Part shown: positions 1 to 7,100 of the stretch, piece by piece
How positions within the stretch are numbered: the stretch's first letter is position 1
How the letters are laid out: the number at the start of each line of letters is the position of its first letter
Translations under genes and position numbers: made by a program
Notes under the pieces: generated by a model
The model's database searches: none
What the model was told of the DNA's origin: nothing
The model's input: the letters and a program-made list of their open reading frames with translations, nothing else
Source of the DNA: Clostridiaceae bacterium
GTDB taxonomy: Bacteria; Bacillota; Clostridia; Acetivibrionales; DUMC01
Assembly (NCBI GenBank): GCA_012512865.1
Contig: JAAZDH010000034.1
Coordinates: 1-14,921 of the forward strand
Direction: 5' to 3'
Length of the DNA: 14,921 nucleotides

Positions 1-42
1 GGGAGAAACCGTATTATTGATTTTTCATCTAACCATTGATAA

Positions 43-48
43 TATAAT
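43..48 (+). promoter_or_regulatory. Possible -10 element upstream of the URO-D-like gene
   Basis: A perfect TATAAT lies in the AT-rich leader about 95 bases before the likely start of the first gene. No good -35 box sits at the usual 16-18 base spacing (TTGATT at 17-22 is 20 bases away), so this is a weak promoter call resting mainly on the -10 hexamer. Confidence 0.3.
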
Positions 49-140
49 ACAATAAAGGTACAAAACGGATTTTGTTTCAATATTGTATTAACAGGTGCAA
101 TCAGCAAAAAGGTAAATCAAAGGATAAACAACGAAAGGAA

Positions 141-1253
141 GTGGTCACCATTAATACAAAATACAAGGATAACTGGGAGGAAACGAAGGAAAGGTTTGTA
201 GCATGGTGGAACAGGTCGAGCACCGGCAGGCCCCTCATGAGAATAGTCGCAAAAAGAGAAAAGCTCTTGGAAGAGCTTGAAGAAGAGAAACCTTTTAGCA
301 GCGCCGATGATTTTCACATGGATGTGGCTGAAAACATTAAAAGGTTCAGGAATTTCAACAGGAAATATAAAATGATGGCAGAAGCCTTTCCTCACTTTAG
401 CATTAATATAGGGCCCGGTTCAATGGCTACATACCTTGGGAGCAAGCCTGAATTTACGTGGGACACCGTGTGGTATGAAGATATTGCAAGAGATGGGTGG
501 GATAAGATTGGCCGCTTGAGATTCGATCCCGGCAATTACTGGTGGAAACGCCATATTAACGCGTTAAAAATGGCTAGGGAGCTTTCAAATGAAGAGTTCA
601 TGGTTGACATACCGGATATAATTGAGGGGATTGACATCCTGTCAGCGCTGCGAGGACCCCAGCAGCTCTGCTACGATTTAATGGACATGCCCGAGGTAGT
701 TAAAGACTACATAGATCAGTTAGATGAACTTTATTTCAAATACTACGATCCCATTTACGATATTGTTAAGTTAATTGACGGTAGCAGCAGCTATACGGCT
801 TTTGACGTGTGGGGGCCCGGGAAAACAGCGAAAGTACAGTGCGATTTTTGTGTCATGATGTCGCCCGACCATTTCAGGGAATTTGTCCAGCCGTCACTTA
901 AAAAACAATGCCAGCAGCTGGATAATTCCATTTTTCATCTTGATGGACCCGGTGCGATAAAACACGTGGATGCCCTCATGGAAATTGAAGAGCTTGATGC
1001 ATTGCAGTGGACACCCGGGGCGGGTCAACCCGACGGGGGATACGAGGGATGGTATTGTATTTACGATAAAGTCAAGGCAGCCGGCAAGTCCCTTTGGATT
1101 TACATAAGCGACGGAGGGCCGAAGGACTGGGTGGAAAGTGCAACAAGGATTGTGAGGCGATACGGGGCAGACAGGCTGTATCTTCTTTTCCCGGCGATGA
1201 ACGAGGCTGATGCAAAAGAACTGCTGGAAATAGCGGAAAGAAATTGGAAATGA
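141..1253 (+). CDS. URO-D superfamily protein (uroporphyrinogen decarboxylase-like), substrate unknown
   Basis: About 370 residues with the look of the uroporphyrinogen decarboxylase / cobalamin-dependent methyltransferase TIM-barrel superfamily: an N-terminal WEETKERFVAWW helix, an aromatic-rich middle segment, and a C-terminal barrel strand FHLDGPGA (about 930-955) followed by LDALQWTPGAG. Homologues of this kind occur in carbohydrate-degrading Clostridia and are mostly uncharacterised; a role in heme synthesis is unlikely without other hem genes nearby. The His-x-Cys zinc motif of MtaA-type methyltransferases is absent: the corresponding place reads HLD. Start: the open frame reaches back to a TTG at 72, but family similarity begins only near 160. 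GTG at 141 has no properly spaced ribosome site. AGGAAGTGG (136-144) is better placed for an ATT at 150, the same arrangement as in front of the SDR gene. I give 141 as the conservative start. A cytoplasmic enzyme is expected; no signal peptide is seen. Confidence 0.85.
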   Translation: MVTINTKYKDNWEETKERFVAWWNRSSTGRPLMRIVAKREKLLEELEEEKPFSSADDFHMDVAENIKRFRNFNRKYKMMAEAFPHFSINIGPGSMATYLGSKPEFTWDTVWYEDIARDGWDKIGRLRFDPGNYWWKRHINALKMARELSNEEFMVDIPDIIEGIDILSALRGPQQLCYDLMDMPEVVKDYIDQLDELYFKYYDPIYDIVKLIDGSSSYTAFDVWGPGKTAKVQCDFCVMMSPDHFREFVQPSLKKQCQQLDNSIFHLDGPGAIKHVDALMEIEELDALQWTPGAGQPDGGYEGWYCIYDKVKAAGKSLWIYISDGGPKDWVESATRIVRRYGADRLYLLFPAMNEADAKELLEIAERNWK

Positions 1254-1261
1254 GACCCTTG

Positions 1262-1315
1262 TTCAAGATGCATATAGGATTCAAAATACATGTATGATTC
1301 AAAATGAATATAAAC
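1262..1315 (+). repeat. Three tandem 18-base repeats, intergenic
   Basis: Units at 1262-1279, 1280-1297 and 1298-1315. Each opens with TTCAARATG or TTCAAAATA and continues with an AT-rich half. They sit directly after the URO-D-like stop codon. Unit 2 contains the palindrome ACATGT. No function is evident. Confidence 0.75.
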
Positions 1316-1325
1316 ATATATATAG

Positions 1326-1363
1326 AATAATATAAGGACAACATAATAATATAAAGGCAATAT
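1326..1363 (+). repeat. Two tandem 19-base repeats, intergenic
   Basis: Unit 1 (1326-1344) is AATAATATAAGGACAACAT. Unit 2 (1345-1363) matches it at 16 of 19 positions. A third, much decayed copy may follow at 1364-1382. Together with the 18-base array at 1262-1315, these repeats fill most of the gap before the M55 peptidase gene. A transcript through here would carry several AAGG-like sites, but only the last one (AAGGGG, 1386-1391) is near a start codon. Confidence 0.7.
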
Positions 1364-1402
1364 AATTAGAAAAAGATAATACGAAAAGGGGACGGTGCTG
1401 TG

Positions 1403-2182
1403 ATGAAAATCTACATACATACGGACCTGGAAGGTATAAGCGGTATAGATAGCATAGAAATGGTCCAACGGGACAACCCCGGGTACCGCTATTCAATAGA
1501 AAGGCTCATGATCGACGTTAATGCCGCCATTGATGGGGCTTTTGCAGGGGGGGCTACCCATGTTACCGTGCTTGACAGCCACGGCGGGGGAGACAATTTT
1601 GATGTATCCCTGCTTGACAAGCGGGCTGACCTTGACCCCAAGGAAAACAAGATGTGGTGGGGAAAGCTTGACAGTTCCTACAGCGGGACGTTTTTCATCG
1701 GGGCCCATGCAATGGCGGGTACCATGAATGCATTCCTTGACCATACCCAGTCAAGTGCATCGTGGTATAATTACCGGGTAAACGGAAGAAAGATGGGTGA
1801 ATTGGCCCAGTGGGCAATGGTAGCGGCCCATTTTAATGTGCCGATGCTGATGATGAGCGGTGATGAAGCTGCATGCGTTGAAGCAAGGCAGTTTTTCCAT
1901 CCAATAGAATGTGTAGCCGTCAAACGGGGAATCGGCAGAAACAAGGCGGAGCTTTTTGACCTGGATAAGGCCGTGTCGGGTATATACGAAGCGGCCAAAA
2001 GGGCAATATCCCTTGTCGGAAAAGCCAAACCGTTCAAACCCGCACTGCCCATGGAGATCATACTGGAATTGTACAGGAGCGATTATTGCGACAAGATAGC
2101 AAATAACCCGGGTGTGGAGAGGCTTGACGCAAGGACCGTCAGGAAAATTGCCGCAAGTTACCTGGAATTGTTTCCTTGGTAG
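1403..2182 (+). CDS. M55 family D-aminopeptidase (DppA-like)
   Basis: A 259-residue metallopeptidase of the M55 family, whose type member Bacillus DppA removes N-terminal D-amino acids from short peptides. The metal-binding pattern is complete: D8 and E10 in the N-terminal HTDLEG, H60 in LDSHGG, H102 in GAHAMAGT and E133 in GELAQ, with H114 (DHTQ) in the place of the family's proposed catalytic histidine. Length is normal for the family. No signal peptide is visible, so it is probably cytoplasmic. The start is ATG 1403; GTG 1400, one codon earlier, is equally open, and AAGGGG at 1386-1391 serves both. It is separated from the upstream gene by 146 bases of AT-rich tandem repeats. The presence of the enzyme suggests use of D-Ala-containing peptides, for example from peptidoglycan turnover, but no peptide transporter is present in the window. 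Confidence 0.93.
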   Translation: MKIYIHTDLEGISGIDSIEMVQRDNPGYRYSIERLMIDVNAAIDGAFAGGATHVTVLDSHGGGDNFDVSLLDKRADLDPKENKMWWGKLDSSYSGTFFIGAHAMAGTMNAFLDHTQSSASWYNYRVNGRKMGELAQWAMVAAHFNVPMLMMSGDEAACVEARQFFHPIECVAVKRGIGRNKAELFDLDKAVSGIYEAAKRAISLVGKAKPFKPALPMEIILELYRSDYCDKIANNPGVERLDARTVRKIAASYLELFPW

Positions 2183-2183
2183 G

Positions 2184-2220
2184 ATATGGTATCACAATGT
2201 AATAATATCATGTTTTTTTT
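2184..2220 (+). terminator. Weak candidate rho-independent terminator after the M55 gene
   Basis: ATGGTAT (2186-2192) can pair with ATATCAT (2205-2211) through one G-U pair and a 12-base loop, followed by eight T residues at 2213-2220. The stem is AT-rich and would be unstable. The T tract immediately after it and the promoter downstream at 2269 make termination here plausible. Confidence 0.4.
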
Positions 2221-2268
2221 CACTTTCATGAGTTTTGGTTAAGACTTGTGTTGCCTGCCAGGCGCGTC

Positions 2269-2297
2269 TTGACGGGAGCGGCGGATAAATGTACAAT
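2269..2297 (+). promoter_or_regulatory. Sigma-A type promoter for the sulfatase gene
   Basis: TTGACG (2269-2274) and TACAAT (2292-2297) are separated by exactly 17 bases; each differs from consensus by one base. The start of transcription would be near 2304, giving a leader of about 145 bases that contains the two repeat pairs before the sulfatase. The -35 region lies in a short GC-rich island (about 2251-2283) in otherwise AT-rich DNA. Confidence 0.65.
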
Positions 2298-2313
2298 AAT
2301 TCATGGCTTATAA

Positions 2314-2377
2314 TACGTAGTATGGCTTTTATAGCTTTATGTACATAGTTACATAGTATGGTTTTATATAGCTTTAT
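2314..2377 (+). repeat. Two imperfect 27/28-base direct repeats in the sulfatase leader
   Basis: Copies at 2314-2340 and 2350-2377 share the core TAGTATGG followed by a T-rich stretch and TAGCTTTAT. They differ by a one-base indel and a few substitutions, and nine bases separate them. They lie downstream of the predicted transcription start, so they would be part of the mRNA leader. Confidence 0.65.
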
Positions 2378-2388
2378 AACGCACGTAT

Positions 2389-2426
2389 AATTATAAACGC
2401 AATTATTAATTATAAACGCAATTATA
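2389..2426 (+). repeat. Two tandem 19-base repeats in the sulfatase leader
   Basis: AATTATAAACGCAATTATT (2389-2407) is followed at once by a copy differing only in the last base (2408-2426). Each unit contains the near-palindrome ATAAACGCAATTAT. The pair ends ten bases before the ribosome binding site GAGGA (2436-2440). Confidence 0.8.
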
Positions 2427-2448
2427 ATTTTAGAAGAGGAATAATAAC

Positions 2449-3867
2449 ATGAAACCGGGGATGAAACCTGATAAACCCAACATCTTGCTTATCCTGGCCG
2501 ATCAGCACCGTTATGATTGCATAGGCTGCGCCGGAACCTATCCCGTGAATACGCCGAATATTGACAGGCTTGCCAGGGAGGGAGTATGGTTTTCCAATGC
2601 ATATACGCCTATACCCGTATGTTGCCCTGCCAGGCAGTCAATGCTAAGCGGAAGGCGCCCCGAGACTTTTGGAGCACTGTGGAATTATAACGGGGGACTT
2701 AAAATTTCTGCCCTGGGCCCGGAGGAATATACCTGGGTCAAGGATTTAAAGGAGCACGGGTACCGGACGGGACACGCGGGGAAGTGGAGTATAAACCCTG
2801 AATATGGCCCATGCCATTACGGGTTTGATGACCAGGTGCAGGATTCTGGATACAGGGATTTTCGCAGCAAGGCATATCCGCAGGTTAAGTTTTTCAACGG
2901 CTTCTTCGGGGAGACCGATCCCGTTCCCCTTGAGCATTCACATACCCACTGGCTGGCAGGCCAAACCATGAAATTAATGGAGGAATATGCAAGGGACGGC
3001 CGCCCATGGCTTATAAGCCTTGATTTTTCCGAGCCCCACCTGCCTTGCAGGCCGTCGGAACCCTTTGCTTCAATGTATAACCCCTCGGATGTGCCGATGT
3101 GGCCAAGTTTCAAGGAAAACTTTGAAAACAAGCCTTATATACAAAAACAGCAGCTATACAGCTGGAACATCGATAATTTCACGTGGGACGACTGGGCACC
3201 TATCGTTGCAAGGTACTACGGGATAATTAGCCAAATTGATGATGCCATGGGAATAATATTAGACAGATTGGATTCACTCGGACTGGCTGAGAACACTCTG
3301 GTGATATACACATCGGACCACGGGGACATGTGCGGTGCCCACAGGATGATTGACAAGCATTACGTACTTTATGATGATATTGCCAGGGTCCCGCTGATAG
3401 CAAGGTGGCCTGGTATCATCAAGGGCGGCACCGTTTGTGATGATTTTATATGCCATTCCCTGGATATCCCGCCGACCATGCTTGATGTTACCGGCATAGG
3501 TAAAAAGGAATTTTTCCAGGGGAAATCATTCCTTCCCTTGCTTACGGGTGAAAGGAGTGACATGCCGGGTGAATGGAGAAACCATGTTGTTTCAACATAC
3601 AACGGCCAGCAGTTCGGCCTTTATACCCAAAGGATGATAAGGACAAGGGAATGGAAATATATATGGAATACTACGGACATGGACGAGTTGTATGACTTGG
3701 TTAATGACCCCCATGAATTGCAAAATGTCATATACGAGTATCAGCACAAGGGACTTGTGGTGGAATTGAGGCGGAAACTATACGAGGAACTGGTAAGAGA
3801 CGGTGACGGGCTGGTAAAGGGGAACGAGTGGATGAAAAACCAGCTGTTGGGCGGCAAAAAGCTTTAA
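2449..3867 (+). CDS. Type I sulfatase (arylsulfatase A-like, S1 family), cytoplasmic
   Basis: A 472-residue formylglycine-dependent sulfatase that would hydrolyse sulfate esters, probably from sugars. The N-terminus carries the metal-binding NILLILADQHR (D18). The active-site signature CCPAR gives C58-x-P60-x-R62, where C58 should be converted to formylglycine; the sequence after it, QSMLSGRRP, is typical. YTSDHGD supplies the later metal ligands D290 and H291. The C-terminal part has the usual RTREWKYIWN and ELYDLVNDPHELQN segments of this family. No signal peptide is present, so the substrate must be imported. In an anaerobe the activating enzyme would be a radical SAM maturase (anSME type); none is in the window. 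ATG 2449 follows GAGGA by eight bases. A well-formed promoter lies at 2269-2297. Substrate specificity cannot be assigned. Confidence 0.95.
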   Translation: MKPGMKPDKPNILLILADQHRYDCIGCAGTYPVNTPNIDRLAREGVWFSNAYTPIPVCCPARQSMLSGRRPETFGALWNYNGGLKISALGPEEYTWVKDLKEHGYRTGHAGKWSINPEYGPCHYGFDDQVQDSGYRDFRSKAYPQVKFFNGFFGETDPVPLEHSHTHWLAGQTMKLMEEYARDGRPWLISLDFSEPHLPCRPSEPFASMYNPSDVPMWPSFKENFENKPYIQKQQLYSWNIDNFTWDDWAPIVARYYGIISQIDDAMGIILDRLDSLGLAENTLVIYTSDHGDMCGAHRMIDKHYVLYDDIARVPLIARWPGIIKGGTVCDDFICHSLDIPPTMLDVTGIGKKEFFQGKSFLPLLTGERSDMPGEWRNHVVSTYNGQQFGLYTQRMIRTREWKYIWNTTDMDELYDLVNDPHELQNVIYEYQHKGLVVELRRKLYEELVRDGDGLVKGNEWMKNQLLGGKKL

Positions 3868-4009
3868 ATATGGAATTTTAAACAAGAACTAATAGTTTTA
3901 TGGATTTAAAGCTTTTAAGCTTAATTGTTCAAGGCTAAAAAAGAGAAAGAAAAATAACAATAAAAAAGCATATGTACCTGTTCTAATATTCTATATTATG
4001 GCGATCATG

Positions 4010-4079
4010 TTAATATGTTTATGCTGATATATTTTTGTTAACATATTTATGTTAATACATTTGGGCTAATATATTAATA
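4010..4079 (+). repeat. Five tandem 14-base repeats upstream of the large ATPase
   Basis: Units at 4010-4023, 4024-4037, 4038-4051, 4052-4065 and 4066-4079 fit the degenerate consensus YTRAYAYRTTTRTG without any gap. The array ends 21 bases before the ATPase ATG. The rest of the 233-base gap (3868-4009) is AT-rich and shows no gene, no clear promoter and no convincing terminator. Confidence 0.75.
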
Positions 4080-4100
4080 TAAACTTTAGCGACAATAAAT

Positions 4101-7100
4101 ATGAAATCCGAAAGGATGATGCATGTGGTACAGCATGAGCTTATCGGAAGTGTTGTAAAGCTAAAGAAGTTTGCTCCCGTGGTTGACCTCCAGTGGGCCG
4201 ATTCACTTGCTGAAGCTGTTGAAGCTAGTGAAGCTGGTGAAGCTGGCAAAGCTGATGACGGAGGAGACCTTAACCTGGTTGACAGCTATATTGTTACGGA
4301 CGAGCTGGCAGCTCATTTTGAACGGGTGCTGGAAAGCTTAACCCTCAGGAGGCACGAGAAAAAGGCCTTAAGGGATGGCAGCCTGGTTGATACGGACATT
4401 CATTCGAGGGCGTATATTTTGCGAGGACAGTATGGTACCGGGAAGTCCTACTTCCTGCTCATGTTGAGTGCCCTGCTTGAATCCCTGGGAAATGAGCGGC
4501 TTTTCAAGGAATTGTACGGGAAGTTCGGCGTATTTGACGGTATAAAGCATCACATGGACAGCTTGAAGGAAGCCGGTATAAAATACCTGGTTGTAAGGAT
4601 TGACGGTGTTAAAAATGCGGACATGCATTTTAACGAGCTTGTACAGAAAAAGGTTGTTTCAAGGATACAAGCAGCCATTGGGGAGGTGGATTTTTGCGAC
4701 AGCTACGGCATTGCCATCCGCAAGTTGGAGGGATACAGGGAAGACCCCGTGTTTTCAAAACTGCTGCAGGATGCCCTCGAAAGCAGGTCAATATCTTATG
4801 ATTGGCTAATTGATAGCTTGAAGACTTCGAAAAGGAAGGGCATCAAAACTTACCGGGAAATCATCGAATCCATCACAAGGCACAGGATAGACGAAGGCTT
4901 TGATTCCCTGGAGGACTTCCTGCGCTCGGCATCATCATACATAAGGGGCAAGGGCTACAGGGGACTAGTAATCCTGTTTGACGAATTTTCAGCATACGTA
5001 AGTGCTTCCATAGAAGACGGGAGGATAACCACCGATTTAGCATCTATACAGTCGCTGGCACAGCTTACCCTGCCAAGGGAAGGCCAGGAGTTGTTCTTTG
5101 TCTGCTCAATGCACATAGATATAGGCAGGGTACTGGGTAATGTAATGAACACCGCCGAGGAGATACAGAAGGTCAGGGGAAGATTCTCGGAGATGACGCT
5201 GAGCTTCAGCAACAGCGCAAACCTCGTAGAGAATATTCTTGTGGTGGACAGGGACAGGTTTACCGGGCTGCAAAGGAAATACAAGGAGTATTTCGGAGCC
5301 CTCCCGGCAAGGTATCCCGGCATGGTAAAGGTTTACCCGGTACATCCCCACACGGTGAACAGCATTATCAGCGTTTCAAGCAAGTTTGCCCAGAATGAAA
5401 GGACAATCTTTTCATTTTTTGCCGATACGGTGAGCAAGAAATTAAGGGAGCCTGTTATTAAGGATGGGAGGCTTAACCTGGTTACAACCGGTGACATATA
5501 TGATTATTTTATCGATACGATATCCGAGCACAACGCGATTATCAAGGACAGTGCCATGCGGTGCCTGTCCTTTTGCAGGACCGGGCTTGAGAAGGACGTG
5601 ATTAAAGCCCTTGTTATTGCAAACGTTTCAGCCGGTGAGGATTTTGATTCAAGGCTTTCCTCGAGGGATATATCCTTTATCCTTGGAGTGGATGATACAA
5701 GGCAGATTGATATGTTTCTCAAGGGAATGAGCGCCAACCCGGCGTCCAACATTATATTCTACGAAAGGGACTACCGCTTCGAGTTTATAGCGTCGGGCGG
5801 CACTGCGGCGGACATATCCGCAGAACTTGAGAAGGAGGCATTGCAGGTTGAGCCCTATGATGCCTTGCTGGCCTTGTTGGAAGAGTATGCTCCCTCCGTC
5901 TGTATAAGGAAAGCATACAATATTAATCCCTCGAAGAACCTGATGCCCGTAAGGCGGAATTTAAGCGGTGTTATATACAGGCCAGCGGATTTTTTAAAGG
6001 TGGCACAGCAGGAAATATCCGAAGTCAGCAAGGATGGCAAGATAATATTTATCGTACCTGCTTTCGATGACAAGGCGGAGAAGGATTTTATTGAAAATGT
6101 AAAGGCGCTGCTTGCTGATGCACCTGCAAATGTTTGCGTGGGCATACCTAAAAGCTTTCCATACCATATAGAAAAGGACCTGGCCTTTTTCGTTGTTTCA
6201 AGAAAAATGGAGCAGGCGGGCGGTCTTGACGAAAACAGCATGAAAACGCTCAAAAAACTGCAAAAGCCCGTGGAGAAGATGGTGGATTATGAAATAAAGA
6301 AGTTTGGAAGCATATCCAATTTTACCTTTGTATTTAACGGCAACATTGTCGAAGAAAGATTTTCAAATATCGAGGAGCTGTTTAAATTCTTGATGTCAAG
6401 ACACTACAGCAAGTTCCCCCTGGACAGCGCCCAGCCGATCCATGGCAAGAATTCGGTTCACGGCCTGGTGGAGAATTTCTTCGTATTCGGCGAAAAGACA
6501 AATATACCCGAGAATTATTCTTCCGAGATGGACAAGCTTATAATGGAAGTGCTAAAGCCCCTGGACCTGGTCAAGGTTGAGCGGAGCGGCTCTGGGCACT
6601 CGGCAAGGCTCAAGATACCAGGGGAGGATAATAATCCGAAATCCTTCGAGATCTGGAATATCGTGAATGATGTTTCAAGGCCGGTGAAGGAAATATTCAG
6701 CATGCTTGAAAAGGCTCCTTACGGGTTGCCGGATTACATGGTGGAGCTCTACATTGCTGCAGCCGCAGCGTCCAACCAGCTGGCCATAAGCTACAAGGGA
6801 CAGGTGATGCAGCTTAACAAGATGAGCATAGCGCTTGTAAATTCACCGGGCTATGCCCTGGAAAAGGTCAGGATTGCATCACCCGAGTTAAAAGCCAAGG
6901 TTAAGAGGGTGTGGAGCATTTTTGGAAGGATTGGTGCAAGGTGCGGGGCCGGGAGTTTTGACCCCGAGGTGCCCCAGGGTGACGAATCAGTGCGCTCACT
7001 GCTAGCTGCCGATGTATCCGATGTGAAAAACGTGCTGGAGAATTTGCAGGGACGGTTGGAAATTTTTCATGTCAAGAACAGCTTGGTTATTAAGCTAATA

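Noticed and set aside
72..140. N-terminal extension of the URO-D-like protein from TTG 72
   Set aside because: The extra 23-26 residues are Lys/Gln-rich without family similarity, and TTG 72 has no ribosome binding site.
3909..3922. AAGCTT-TT-AAGCTT after the sulfatase as a terminator
   Set aside because: The two-base loop is too short for a stable hairpin, the stem is short, and no T tract follows.
1262..4079. Repeat arrays considered as CRISPR
   Set aside because: Units are 11-28 bases, contiguous without unique spacers, mutually unrelated, and no cas gene is present.
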